From positions 1 to 34,194 of the forward strand of contig CAMWMK010000031.1 of the NCBI GenBank assembly GCA_947175295.1: a stretch of 34,194 nucleotides of DNA. The letters are read 5' to 3'. Position numbers and translations under genes: made by a program. How positions within the stretch are numbered: the stretch's first letter is position 1; every line of letters begins with the position of its first letter. This document shows, one piece after another, positions 1-10,992 of this stretch. Origin of the DNA: an uncultured Porphyromonadaceae bacterium (GTDB lineage Bacteria; Bacteroidota; Bacteroidia; Bacteroidales; Muribaculaceae). Below the pieces are notes generated by a model. It worked only from the letters and a program-made list of their open reading frames with translations, did no database searches and was not told where the DNA came from.

Positions 1-15
1 TTTAAACACATTTAA

Positions 16-1659
<1,644 letters not shown>

Positions 1660-1687
1660 GGCGCCGACCTTACGAATATCGGCATAA

Positions 1688-1730
1688 AAGGCAGGGGACA
1701 GCATAAGCTTTCCCTGCCTTAACCTTTTTT
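1688..1730 (+). terminator. Intrinsic terminator after groL
   Basis: A 9-base-pair perfect stem (AAGGCAGGG at 1688-1696 with CCCTGCCTT at 1712-1720) is followed after four bases by six T residues. It lies just after the groL stop and separates groL from clpC. Confidence 0.85.
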
Positions 1731-1746
1731 GGCACGATGTTTGTTA
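1730..1746 (+). promoter_or_regulatory. Possible sigma-54-like promoter before clpC
   Basis: The sequence TTGGCACG-ATGT-TTGTT matches the -24 element perfectly. At the -12 element it has GT where GC is normal, with the correct 10-base spacing after GG. It starts at the last T of the groL terminator tract, and a start about 12 bases downstream would give a roughly 30-base leader for clpC. The imperfect -12 element makes this tentative. Confidence 0.3.
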
Positions 1747-1786
1747 TACATCATATAAACGACAGAAAAGAAAGGTAAAAACATAA

Positions 1787-4348
1787 ATGAAAAACGACTA
1801 TTCCAAGCAATTCAGACCGATTCTGGAGCAAGCCTACAACATAGCGCAGGAATTCGACTCGAAAGTGATCGTCAGCGAGCATTTCGTGCTTGCCGCCCTA
1901 CGCGATGAAAACGGATACGCCCTGAAGATTCTGAAGCAACTCCGCATCCCCATCGACAAGATGCGTCAGGAAGTGGAGGAATACATCACCGACATTGTCA
2001 ACTCCGGAGAGTCTACCACCCTCTTCGAGCAGCAATACCGCATCAGCCTCCCGGCCGTGCGCCATCTCCAGCTCGCCACTTCCGAGGCGCGCAAGATGCA
2101 CGCGTCGGTGATCGGCGGCGAACACATCCTTCTCGCCCTCATCCACGACCAGCGCTCGATGGACAGCGAGTTCTTAAAGGAATTCAAGGAAAAATACCTC
2201 AATTTCGACATTTCAATCCAGTCCATAGGCCCGGGCCAGATGCCCCCATTCCCCTTCGGCCAGCAGAAAGACAACGAAGAGGAGCCGGAAATGGATGAGG
2301 AAGACGAGGATATGTTTGAGACTACGGCAAGCCCCTCCTCAAAGTCGAAAAGCTCGAAGGGCAGGGAGAAGTCAGACACTCCGGCCCTCGACAAGTTCGG
2401 CTACGACATGACGAAAGCAGCCGCCGAAGGACGCCTCGACCCCGTAGTGGGACGCGAGACAGAGATCGAACGCCTCGCCCAGATCCTTTCACGCCGCAAG
2501 AAAAACAACCCGGTGCTGATCGGCGAACCCGGTGTCGGCAAGTCGGCCATCGTAGAGGGACTCGCCCTGCGCATAAACCAGCGCAAGGTGTCTCGCGTGC
2601 TCTTCAACAAGCGCGTGATCGGCCTCGACATGGCAGGCATGGTAGCGGGCACGAAATACCGCGGACAGTTTGAGGAGCGCATCAAGGCCGTGCTCGACGA
2701 ACTCTCGAAGAATCCCGACATCATCCTCTTCATCGATGAGATCCACACCATAGTGGGAGCAGGCGGAGCCCCCGGCACGATGGATGCCGCCAACATGCTC
2801 AAGCCGGCCCTCGCCCGCGGCGAGATACAGTGCATCGGCGCCACCACCCTCGACGAATACCGCAAGAACATCGAGAAGGACGGCGCGCTTGAGCGCCGAT
2901 TCCAGAAGGTGATCGTAGAGCCTACCACTCCCGAGGAAACCCTCGAGATACTGAAGCAGGTGAAGCCGAAATATGAAGACCACCACAATGTGGTCTATAC
3001 CGACGAGGCCCTCAAGGCCTGCGTGGAGCTGACGGAACGCTACGTTTCCGACCGCAACTTCCCCGACAAGGCGCTCGACGCCCTCGACGAGGCCGGAAGC
3101 CGCGTACATATTAGCAACATCTCGGTGCCCGAGGAACTCGACGCGCTCGAAAACGAGATCGCCACCACTACAGAGCAGAAACTCGAAGCGGCCAAGGAGC
3201 AGGATTTCGCCAAGGCGGCCGAACTCCGCAACCGCGAGAACTCCCTCAAGGATGAACTCGAGAAGATGAAGGCAAAGTGGGAGGCCAAGCTCGACAAGGA
3301 GCGCCAGACTGTAGACGACGAGAAGGTGGCCGAAGTAGTGGCAATGATGACGGGCGTGCCTACCCAGCGCATCGCCCAGACCGAAGGCAACCGCCTTCTC
3401 GAGATGGGCAATACGCTCAACGGCTCAGTGATCGGACAGGACGACGCCATCAAGAAGGTGGTGAAGGCAATCCAGCGAAACCGCATAGGCCTCAAGGATC
3501 CCGACAAGCCCATCGGCGTCTTCATGTTTCTCGGTCCTACGGGTGTCGGCAAGACCCACCTCGCGAAGAAACTCGCGGAATATCTCTTCGACTCCACGGA
3601 TGCCCTCATTCGCGTAGACATGAGTGAATATATGGAGAAGTTCACCGTCAGCCGCCTCGTAGGCGCCCCTCCGGGCTACGTAGGCTATGAGGAAGGTGGT
3701 CAGCTCACGGAGAAGGTTCGCCGCCGTCCCTACTCCGTAGTGCTCCTCGATGAGATCGAGAAGGCCCACCCCGACGTCTTCAACCTGCTGCTGCAGGTGA
3801 TGGACGAAGGACGGCTCACCGATTCGCTCGGCCGACGCATCGACTTCAAGAACACGATCATCATCATGACCTCCAACGTCGGCAGCCGCCAGCTGAAGGA
3901 TTTCGGCACTGCGGGCGTAGGATTCAACACTGCGGCCGACGACAAGAAGCAGGCCCAGGGCGTGATCTCGAAGGCGCTCAACAGGGCGTTCTCGCCTGAG
4001 TTCCTCAACCGAATCGACGACATCGTGATGTTTGACCAGCTCGACAAGGAAGCCATCTTCAAGATCATCGACGTGGAGCTCGCCGACTTCTACGGCCGCG
4101 TGATGAAGCTCGGCTATGAGCTGAAGCTCTCCGACGAAGCGAAGGACTTCATCGCCGAGAAGGGCTACGACAAGAACTTCGGCGCCCGCCCCCTGAAGCG
4201 AGCCATCCAGAAGTATCTCGAAGACGACCTCGCCGAACTCCTCCTGCGCCTCAACGCGGAAGGCAAGCTCGGCGGAGTGATAGAGGTGTCGCGCAAAGAG
4301 CCCGACTCGGAACGCCTCGCCTTCGACTACATCGACCCCTGCGCGTGA
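1787..4348 (+). CDS. clpC: ClpC-type AAA+ unfoldase, Clp protease ATP-binding subunit
   Basis: Hexameric unfoldase that feeds substrates to ClpP and belongs to cytosolic protein quality control. The 853 residues show a Clp_N repeat domain (about 1-145), an acidic Ser/Lys-rich linker (160-200), a first AAA+ module with Walker [10 protein letters not shown] (246-254) and Walker B ILFIDE (313-318), a coiled UVR-like middle region (about 465-500), and a second AAA+ module with Walker A GPTGVGKT (583-590). A VGF tripeptide in the second module fits the ClpP-docking loop. The short UVR-type middle region separates it from ClpB, whose middle domain is much longer. It stands alone between two terminators, so it has its own promoter; a sigma-54-like sequence at 1730-1746 is a candidate. 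Confidence 0.95.
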   Translation: MKNDYSKQFRPILEQAYNIAQEFDSKVIVSEHFVLAALRDENGYALKILKQLRIPIDKMRQEVEEYITDIVNSGESTTLFEQQYRISLPAVRHLQLATSEARKMHASVIGGEHILLALIHDQRSMDSEFLKEFKEKYLNFDISIQSIGPGQMPPFPFGQQKDNEEEPEMDEEDEDMFETTASPSSKSKSSKGREKSDTPALDKFGYDMTKAAAEGRLDPVVGRETEIERLAQILSRRKKNNPVLIGEPGVGKSAIVEGLALRINQRKVSRVLFNKRVIGLDMAGMVAGTKYRGQFEERIKAVLDELSKNPDIILFIDEIHTIVGAGGAPGTMDAANMLKPALARGEIQCIGATTLDEYRKNIEKDGALERRFQKVIVEPTTPEETLEILKQVKPKYEDHHNVVYTDEALKACVELTERYVSDRNFPDKALDALDEAGSRVHISNISVPEELDALENEIATTTEQKLEAAKEQDFAKAAELRNRENSLKDELEKMKAKWEAKLDKERQTVDDEKVAEVVAMMTGVPTQRIAQTEGNRLLEMGNTLNGSVIGQDDAIKKVVKAIQRNRIGLKDPDKPIGVFMFLGPTGVGKTHLAKKLAEYLFDSTDALIRVDMSEYMEKFTVSRLVGAPPGYVGYEEGGQLTEKVRRRPYSVVLLDEIEKAHPDVFNLLLQVMDEGRLTDSLGRRIDFKNTIIIMTSNVGSRQLKDFGTAGVGFNTAADDKKQAQGVISKALNRAFSPEFLNRIDDIVMFDQLDKEAIFKIIDVELADFYGRVMKLGYELKLSDEAKDFIAEKGYDKNFGARPLKRAIQKYLEDDLAELLLRLNAEGKLGGVIEVSRKEPDSERLAFDYIDPCA

Positions 4349-4375
4349 AGAGGACGCCGCTAAATGACCTTTTTC

Positions 4376-4417
4376 AAAGGACTCCGTGGAAAAACCACAG
4401 AGTCCTTTTTCTTTTTA
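4376..4417 (+). terminator. Intrinsic terminator after clpC
   Basis: The arms AAAGGACTC (4376-4384) and GAGTCCTTT (4400-4408) pair perfectly. GTGG/CCAC extends the stem after one mismatch, around an A-rich loop. T-rich sequence follows. Confidence 0.9.
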
Positions 4418-4436
4418 TTCTTTTTTAAACCCACAA

Positions 4437-4468
4437 TTTGCATATCTAAGTTTTTTTAGCTAATTTTG
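4437..4468 (+). promoter_or_regulatory. Bacteroidetes-type promoter of gyrA
   Basis: TTTG (4437-4440), a 20-base spacer and TAATTTTG (4461-4468) match the Bacteroidetes primary-sigma consensus TTTG-N19-21-TAnnTTTG exactly. Transcription would start about 25 bases before the gyrA ATG. Confidence 0.8.
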
Positions 4469-4498
4469 TAGGTTGAAAAGATTAGGTAAGATACTAAC

Positions 4499-7111
4499 AT
4501 GACTATTGACGAAGATAAGATAATTCCGGTCAATATTGAATCGGAAATGAAAAGCGCCTACATCGACTATTCGATGTCGGTGATCGTTTCGCGCGCCCTC
4601 CCCGACGTCCGCGACGGTTTCAAACCGGTGCATCGCCGCGTCCTTTACGGCATGGGCGAGGTAGGAAACTATTTCTCGGGCGACACCAAGAAGTCTGCCC
4701 GCATCGTCGGCGACGTGATGGGTCACTACCACCCCCACGGCGACTCGTCGATCTACAACACGATGGTGCGCCTCGCTCAGGACTGGTCGCTGCGCTATCC
4801 GCTCGTCTTCGGACAGGGCAACTTCGGATCGATCGACGGCGACTCCCCGGCGGCTATGCGATATACCGAGGTGAAGCTCTCCCGGATGGGTGAGGAAATG
4901 CTCCGCGACCTCGATTCCGACACCGTGGATTTCGAACCGAACTTCGACAACACCACCAAGGAACCGACCGTGCTTCCCACACGCATCCCCAACCTCCTCG
5001 TCAACGGCGCAGCAGGTATCGCCGTGGGTATGGCCACCAACATGCCTCCCCACAACCTCACCGAGGCCCTAAACGCATCGCTCGCCCTCATCGACAACCC
5101 CGATATCGACATCGACGGCCTTATGCAGCACGTCACCGCCCCCGACTTCCCTACGGGCGGCGAGATCTTCGGGCTTCAGGGCGTACGCGACGCCTATGAG
5201 ACAGGCCACGGCCGCGTCATCCTCCGCGCCAAGGCGGAGATCGAATCGACCGGAACCCACGACCAGATCATCATCAGCGAGATTCCATACGGAGTACTCA
5301 AGAAAGACATCGTGACCAGCATAGCCGACCTCGTGGAGGAGAAGAAGATCGACGGCATCGCCGACATCACCGACACCTCCGCCCGCGGCAAGATCCACAT
5401 CGCCATCGACATCAAACGCGAGGCCAACGCCAAGGTAGTGCTCAACAAGCTCTACAAGATGACGCAGCTGCAGACAAGCTTCAGCGTCAACAACGTAGCC
5501 CTCGTCAACGGACGCCCCCGCACGCTCAACCTCAAGGAGATACTCCAGTATTTCGTAGAGCACCGCCACGAAGTGGTGATCCGCCGCACGAAGTTCCTCC
5601 TGCGCAAGGCTGAGGAGCGCGCCCACATCCTGAAGGGCCTCATGATAGCCTGCGACAATATCGACGAAGTGATCAAGATCATCCGCCATTCGCGCACCAC
5701 AGAGGAGGCTCGCGAAGAGCTCACCCGGAAGTTCGAGCTCGACGAGGTGCAGACCCGTGCCATCGTGGAGATGCGTCTACGCCAGCTCACCGGACTGGAA
5801 CTCGACAAACTCCACGCAGAGTATGACGAGCTGATGAAGCAGATCGGTTTCTACAACCAGATACTTACCGACGACGCCGTATGCCGCGACGTGATGAAGC
5901 AGGAGCTCATCGAGATACGCGACAAGTATGGCGACGAACGACGCACGAAGATCAGCAAGTACTCCCCCGACCTGAACGCCGAAGACTTCTATCCCGACGA
6001 CGAGATGATCATCACCATCTCCCACCTGGGATATATCAAGCGCACTCCCCTTACGGAATTCCGCGCGCAGAACCGCGGAGGCGTTGGCGCAAAGGGCAGC
6101 AGCACACGCGACCAGGACTTCATCGAGCACATCTATCCGGCCACCAACCACAACTCGATGCTCTTCTTCACCAACAAGGGGCGCTGCTACTGGCTCAAGG
6201 TGTATGAAATCCCGGAATTCGCGAAAAACTCCAAAGGACGCGCCATCCAGAACCTTCTCAACATCGATGCCGACGACGCAGTCAACGCATTCATCCGCAT
6301 CAAGAACCTCAACGACGAGGAATTCGTCAAGAGCCACAACCTCCTCTTCGCCACACGCAACGGCGTGGTGAAGAAGACTCCGCTCGAAGCCTACAGCCGC
6401 CCGCGCGCCAACGGCGTCAACGCCATCATCATCCGCGAAGACGACTCACTGCTGCAGGTGGAGCTCACCGACGGCGACGCTCAGGTGATCCTCGCCAGCA
6501 AGGCAGGCTACGCCACCCGATTCAGCGAGACCGAGCTCCGCGAGATGGGACGCGTCTCCACCGGAGTGCGCGGCATGACCCTCCGCGGCGAAGGCGACGA
6601 AGTGATCGGAATGGTGACGGCCAAGACCGACGACAACGAACACAGCATCCTCGTGGTGTCGGAAAACGGATTCGGCAAGCGAACCCACCTTGATGACTAT
6701 CCCGTAAGCATGCACCGCGGCGGCAAGGGCGTGAAGACCCTCAACGTGACCGACAAGACCGGCGACCTCGTGGCCATCAAGAAGGTGACGGATGAAAACG
6801 ACCTCATGATCATCAACCAGAGCGGCATAACGCTACGCCTCCCAGTAGAGACACTACGCCTTCAGGGACGCAACACCCAGGGAGTCAAGCTCATCGACCT
6901 TACCAAGCGCGGCGACCGCATCGCTTCCGTATGCGTGGTAGACACCGACCCCGAGGAGGAGACCGAAGAGGACACCACCGACGGACAGGCCACACTCCCG
7001 GAAACGGCCGACGGATCGCTCGGCCTGGAGATCACCGAGACTGAAGAGACCATCGAAGCTGAAGAGACCACCGCAACCGAGCCCGAAGAGACCGACAATG
7101 AAAACAATTAA
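4499..7111 (+). CDS. gyrA: DNA gyrase subunit A
   Basis: Breakage-reunion subunit of gyrase, which with GyrB introduces negative supercoils using ATP. The 870-residue protein has the winged-helix/tower catalytic region with active-site Tyr122 in AAMRYTE, and a C-terminal beta-pinwheel that includes a GyrA-box-like QNRGGVGAKG. Numbering coincides with E. coli through the quinolone region: Ser83 is present, but position 87 is Asn (AAC at 4757-4759) instead of Asp. The last 50 or so residues form an acidic Glu/Thr-rich tail encoded by imperfect repeats. A clean promoter lies upstream, and a TPR gene follows 21 bases after the stop, so the two are probably cotranscribed. Confidence 0.98.
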   Translation: MTIDEDKIIPVNIESEMKSAYIDYSMSVIVSRALPDVRDGFKPVHRRVLYGMGEVGNYFSGDTKKSARIVGDVMGHYHPHGDSSIYNTMVRLAQDWSLRYPLVFGQGNFGSIDGDSPAAMRYTEVKLSRMGEEMLRDLDSDTVDFEPNFDNTTKEPTVLPTRIPNLLVNGAAGIAVGMATNMPPHNLTEALNASLALIDNPDIDIDGLMQHVTAPDFPTGGEIFGLQGVRDAYETGHGRVILRAKAEIESTGTHDQIIISEIPYGVLKKDIVTSIADLVEEKKIDGIADITDTSARGKIHIAIDIKREANAKVVLNKLYKMTQLQTSFSVNNVALVNGRPRTLNLKEILQYFVEHRHEVVIRRTKFLLRKAEERAHILKGLMIACDNIDEVIKIIRHSRTTEEAREELTRKFELDEVQTRAIVEMRLRQLTGLELDKLHAEYDELMKQIGFYNQILTDDAVCRDVMKQELIEIRDKYGDERRTKISKYSPDLNAEDFYPDDEMIITISHLGYIKRTPLTEFRAQNRGGVGAKGSSTRDQDFIEHIYPATNHNSMLFFTNKGRCYWLKVYEIPEFAKNSKGRAIQNLLNIDADDAVNAFIRIKNLNDEEFVKSHNLLFATRNGVVKKTPLEAYSRPRANGVNAIIIREDDSLLQVELTDGDAQVILASKAGYATRFSETELREMGRVSTGVRGMTLRGEGDEVIGMVTAKTDDNEHSILVVSENGFGKRTHLDDYPVSMHRGGKGVKTLNVTDKTGDLVAIKKVTDENDLMIINQSGITLRLPVETLRLQGRNTQGVKLIDLTKRGDRIASVCVVDTDPEEETEEDTTDGQATLPETADGSLGLEITETEETIEAEETTATEPEETDNENN

Positions 7112-7132
7112 CAATCTAAATATTGACCGAAA

Positions 7133-8344
7133 ATGAAAAAGCTCATGACATTTGCGCTCTGCTTCGCAGCCATAGGCTCGATGAGCGCTCAGAAAGCCAA
7201 TGTGGAAGCCGCTAAGAAGCTTTCAGGCAAGCCCGACAAGATCAGCGAGGCACGCTCCCTGATTCAGCAGGCTATGGAAAACCCCGAGACCGCCAACGAC
7301 GCCCAGACATACTTCATCGCCGGCAAGATCGAGTTTGACGCCTTCGACAAGGATTACACCAACAGCATGATCAATCCAGCATCCGTCGACAACATCAAGA
7401 TGGGCGAAAACCTCATCAACGGCTACAATGCCTTCGTCAAGGCAATTCCCCTCGCTGCCATACCCAATGAAAAGGGCAAGGTAGACACCAAGACCCAGAA
7501 AAACATCGTCAATACCCTCAAGGGTCATGCCAACGACTATTTCAAGGCCGGCGCCGACTTCTTCAACGCTCAGAAGGTATATCCCGAAGCATACGAAAGC
7601 TTCATGATCTATGCCGACATGCCCACACAGGAGTTCATGCAGGCCGAGAAGCTTGAGCTTCCCGACGCAGACCGCGGCACCGCCTACTTCAACGCAGGCC
7701 TCGCTGCATATTCCGGCAATGAATGCCTCAAGAGCGCTGACGCCTTCCGCAAGGCCCGCAGCGTAGGCTACGACGACAAGCAGGCCTACATCTATGAGAT
7801 CGCCTGCTGGCAGACCATCGCACAGCGCGACTCCACAATGGAGCAGACCGCCAAAGAAAAGATCATGGAAGTAGCCGAGGCCGGCGATGCGAAATACGGC
7901 ATGGAGGAACCCCTCTTCGTCAACAACATCGTCAACTTCCTTGTGACAGACGAGAAATATGATCAGGCTGCCGCTAAAGTGAGCCAGCTGATCGCAGGCA
8001 ATCCCGACAACGCAGGCCTCTACGGCCTCCGCGGCTTCGTCTACGACCGCATGGGCAAGGATGCCGAGTCTGTCGACGACTACCGCAAGGCAGCCTCTAT
8101 GGACAACGTTGACTTCGAGACCCTCAAGAACGCCATCAAGAAGATCTACCGCGTAGGCGCCGACAAGTGGCAGGCTATCGAAGGCAACTCCGAAGCCGAC
8201 CGCGCAGCCCGTCTTGACGTGAAGACCAACTATTTCGAAGCTGCCAAGACCCTCACCGACAAGGCCAAGGCCATCAACTCCACCGACGGCGACCTCGACT
8301 ATCTGATCGAAAGCATCGACTACGCCCTCTCACTTGCCAACTGA
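7133..8344 (+). CDS. Secreted tetratricopeptide-repeat protein
   Basis: A 403-residue protein with an N-terminal signal peptide (MKKLMTFALCFAAIGSMSAQ, cleavage likely after Ala-Gln or nearby), so probably periplasmic. The rest is helical, with TPR-like segments; the clearest is about residues 285-320, where AGLYGLRGFVYDRMG matches the TPR pattern. TPR arrays are protein-interaction scaffolds, and no enzymatic motif is visible. It starts 21 bases after gyrA, and a TPR protein after gyrA is common in Bacteroidales, though the reason for the pairing is not known. Its own terminator follows. The family is well supported; the specific role is unknown. Confidence 0.85.
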   Translation: MKKLMTFALCFAAIGSMSAQKANVEAAKKLSGKPDKISEARSLIQQAMENPETANDAQTYFIAGKIEFDAFDKDYTNSMINPASVDNIKMGENLINGYNAFVKAIPLAAIPNEKGKVDTKTQKNIVNTLKGHANDYFKAGADFFNAQKVYPEAYESFMIYADMPTQEFMQAEKLELPDADRGTAYFNAGLAAYSGNECLKSADAFRKARSVGYDDKQAYIYEIACWQTIAQRDSTMEQTAKEKIMEVAEAGDAKYGMEEPLFVNNIVNFLVTDEKYDQAAAKVSQLIAGNPDNAGLYGLRGFVYDRMGKDAESVDDYRKAASMDNVDFETLKNAIKKIYRVGADKWQAIEGNSEADRAARLDVKTNYFEAAKTLTDKAKAINSTDGDLDYLIESIDYALSLAN

Positions 8345-8367
8345 TATCAGACAGAGACCCAGCATAT

Positions 8368-8411
8368 GCGGCCCGGGATGGACTCCATCCCGGGCCGCTA
8401 TCTTTATTTTT
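8368..8411 (+). terminator. Strong GC-rich terminator closing the gyrA operon
   Basis: A near-perfect palindrome: GCGGCCCGGGATGG from 8368 pairs with CCATCCCGGGCCGC ending at 8398, with a very short loop. A T-rich tract (tatctttattttt) follows. Confidence 0.9.
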
Positions 8412-8487
8412 AAGGAGTTTTTAACCTGGAAAGATAATTTTATAAAAAATTATATCTTATCATGCGCTTTAATTGAAAAAAAATGAG

Positions 8488-8495
8488 TAACTTTG
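8488..8495 (+). promoter_or_regulatory. Bacteroidetes -7 element before mreB
   Basis: TAACTTTG matches the TAnnTTTG -7 consensus. No good TTTG is seen at the right distance upstream, so the -33 element is weak. The implied leader to the mreB ATG is about 100 bases and contains an unusual C/T-rich run at 8514-8550. Confidence 0.5.
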
Positions 8496-8602
8496 CAACT
8501 TGAAAATCCAGTGTTGCCCTCCCCTCGGCTCCCCCTCTCCCGCTCTGGACATCTTCAAAGTGAGTTTCAACAGTTTCACCCCAAAAACTGATTACATATC
8601 AT

Positions 8603-9622
8603 ATGGGACTTTTTTCATTGACACAGGAAATAGCGATGGACCTCGGCACTGCCAACTCCATCATCATCCATAAAGATAAGATAGTTGTCAATCAGCCGTC
8701 AGTAGTGGCTATCGACAACAAAACCGATAAACTCCTCGCCGTAGGCGAAGACGCCCACCAGATGGAAGGCAAGGAGCCCCCGGGCATCCGCACCATCCGT
8801 CCGCTCCGCGACGGCGTCATAGCCGACTTCAACGCCGCCGAGCAGATGATCCGGGGAATGGTAAAGATGGTCAACAGCAAGCGCCGTTGGTTTTCACCGA
8901 GCCTCCGCATGGTGGTCTGCATCCCTTCCGGCTCCACCGAGGTGGAGATCCGCGCCGTGCGCGACTCCAGCGAGCACGCCGGAGGCCGCGACGTATTCAT
9001 GATCTATGAGCCTATGGCAGCCGCCCTCGGCATCGGCCTCGACGTAGAGGCTCCGGAGGGCAACATGATCGTAGACATAGGCGGCGGATCGACCGAGATC
9101 GCCGTAATCTCCCTCGGCGGCATCGTCAGCAACAAGAGCATCCGCGTAGCCGGCAACGACCTTACGGCCGACATCCAGGAGCATATGGGACGCGTACACA
9201 ACCTCAAGATCGGAACCCAGATGGCCGAGCGCATCAAGATCCAGGTGGGCAGCGCCCTCGCCGACCTTGAGAATCCGCCGGAACCATACATCGTACACGG
9301 CCCCAACCGCATGACTGCCCTCCCGATGGAAGTAGCCGTTTCCCACGAGGAAATAGCCCACAGCATCGAGAAGACCATCGCCAAAATGGAGACCGCTATC
9401 CTCGCGGCCCTTGACCAGACTCCGCCGGAGCTATACGCCGACATCGTGCGCAACGGCATCTGGCTGGCCGGCGGCGGCGCCCTCCTCAGAGGCCTTGACA
9501 AGAGACTTACAGACAAGTTCCACATCGAATTCAAAGTGGCTGACGATCCGTTGACTGCTGTGGCCCGTGGCACTGGCGTGGCCCTCAAGAACATCAATCG
9601 CTTCCGCTTCCTCATACGATGA
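8603..9622 (+). CDS. mreB: Rod-shape determining actin MreB
   Basis: Bacterial actin that forms membrane-associated filaments and positions the elongation machinery for peptidoglycan synthesis. The 339 residues carry the phosphate-1 motif DLGTANS (13-19), the phosphate-2 motif DIGGGSTE and the adenosine motif near the C-terminus (LAGGGALLRG). The N-terminus (MGLFSLTQEIAMDLG) is the usual one. It is the first gene of a five-gene cell-elongation operon, and its stop region overlaps mreC by 4 bases (ATGA), indicating translational coupling. Confidence 0.98.
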   Translation: MGLFSLTQEIAMDLGTANSIIIHKDKIVVNQPSVVAIDNKTDKLLAVGEDAHQMEGKEPPGIRTIRPLRDGVIADFNAAEQMIRGMVKMVNSKRRWFSPSLRMVVCIPSGSTEVEIRAVRDSSEHAGGRDVFMIYEPMAAALGIGLDVEAPEGNMIVDIGGGSTEIAVISLGGIVSNKSIRVAGNDLTADIQEHMGRVHNLKIGTQMAERIKIQVGSALADLENPPEPYIVHGPNRMTALPMEVAVSHEEIAHSIEKTIAKMETAILAALDQTPPELYADIVRNGIWLAGGGALLRGLDKRLTDKFHIEFKVADDPLTAVARGTGVALKNINRFRFLIR

Positions 9623-10458
9623 GGAATCTGCTGAACTTCATAATAAAATACAGCACATGGTTCGTATTTACGTTCTATGTGCTGATTTCATGCATCCTGC
9701 TGGTCAAGTCGAGCGACAACCATTTCTCGGTCTACGTCTCCTCCGCCAACGCCATCGGGGAGGCTATCTACAGCACTTCTTCCGAAGTGACCGACTATTT
9801 CGGACTCCTCGCCGTCAACCAGCGCCTGCAGGAAAGCAACGCCCGCCTCGAATCGGAAGTGCTCAACCTGCGCCAGCAGCTTAGCCAATACCAGGTGCTC
9901 GCCCAGGACACCCTCCCCGACCCCCGCGCCAAGAGGTTCGGATTCATCGGAGCTTCCGTGATCAACAATTCCACCCGACATCCGCGCAACCACTTCACCA
10001 TCGACCGGGGAAGCTCCGACGGCATCAAACCCGGCATGGGCGTGGTAGACCAGAGCGGTGTAGTAGGCATTGTCGACGTGACCGGCAAGCATACGGCGCG
10101 CGTCATCTCGCTGCTCAACCAGAACCAGCACTTCAGCGCGAAGGTGAAGGGCACCACATTTGTCGGAAGCCTTACCTGGCGCGGCGAAGACCCCTCCGTA
10201 GCTTTCCTCGAAGAGGTCCCGAGGCATGCGAAGTTCAACGTCGGCGACACCATCGTCACCAGCGGATTCTCTACCACTTTCCCTGAAGGCATCGACATAG
10301 GCACCGTCATGGGAAAGGTGAAGACTACCGACGACACTTTCCTCGTGCTTAAGATTCATCTCGCCTCCAACTTCAAGACCCTCGGCACCGTGCGCGTGAT
10401 CAAGGACGCATTGAAGCAGGAACTCGACTCGATCAAAAGCATCGGCACCTATGAATGA
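9619..10458 (+). CDS. mreC: Rod-shape determining protein MreC
   Basis: Periplasmic scaffold of the elongasome that contacts PBP2 and MreD. The 279-residue protein has one N-terminal membrane segment (about 12-31), a coiled-coil stretch (about 65-95, NQRLQESNARLESEV) and the beta-rich MreC domain with the conserved NNSTRHPRNHFTIDRGSSDG region. The start ATG overlaps the mreB stop. Length and order fit the family. Confidence 0.97.
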   Translation: MRNLLNFIIKYSTWFVFTFYVLISCILLVKSSDNHFSVYVSSANAIGEAIYSTSSEVTDYFGLLAVNQRLQESNARLESEVLNLRQQLSQYQVLAQDTLPDPRAKRFGFIGASVINNSTRHPRNHFTIDRGSSDGIKPGMGVVDQSGVVGIVDVTGKHTARVISLLNQNQHFSAKVKGTTFVGSLTWRGEDPSVAFLEEVPRHAKFNVGDTIVTSGFSTTFPEGIDIGTVMGKVKTTDDTFLVLKIHLASNFKTLGTVRVIKDALKQELDSIKSIGTYE

Positions 10459-10474
10459 TTAACCTTCGGAAGAA

Positions 10475-10981
10475 ATGAATAAAAGCGTCATATCCTACAT
10501 ATTCCTCTTTGTGATTCTGGTGCTCCTCCAGGCCCTGCTGATGAACCATATAGTGCTCTTCAACAGCGCCGTATGCTTTATATTCATATATTTCCTGGTC
10601 AAACTGCCCGTCAACCTCGCGCCCAACCTCGTGCTTACACTCGGATTCCTGCTCGGCCTTTCCGTAGACATGCTTTCCGACACTCCGGGCCTCAACGCCC
10701 TCTGCTGTACGGTGCTCGCTTCTCTCAAACGCCCCGTCTTCTTCGCTTACGAACAGCACGACGACCAGAAACGCAACATGGCGCCGGGCATCGGCACGAT
10801 GGGAATACTCAACTTCTGCAAATACGCTTTCAGCATATCGGCCATCTACTGCCTCCTTGCATTCTTTGTCGAGTTTATCGAATTCACCGACATCTTAGGT
10901 ATCCTCATAAAGGCCGGAGCGAGCACACTCTTCACTTTCCTTACTATGTTGGCCATTGACTCTCTCGTATATAAAAACTAA
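10475..10981 (+). CDS. mreD: Rod-shape determining protein MreD
   Basis: Small integral membrane partner of MreC in the elongasome. The 168 residues are almost wholly hydrophobic, with about five predicted membrane segments and the family-like FLLGLSVDMLSDTPGLNAL segment around residues 62-80. It lies 16 bases after mreC and 11 before mrdA. MreD sequences are poorly conserved, so the call rests on topology, size and position, all of which agree. Confidence 0.93.
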   Translation: MNKSVISYIFLFVILVLLQALLMNHIVLFNSAVCFIFIYFLVKLPVNLAPNLVLTLGFLLGLSVDMLSDTPGLNALCCTVLASLKRPVFFAYEQHDDQKRNMAPGIGTMGILNFCKYAFSISAIYCLLAFFVEFIEFTDILGILIKAGASTLFTFLTMLAIDSLVYKN

Positions 10982-10992
10982 TCCATCTCCCC

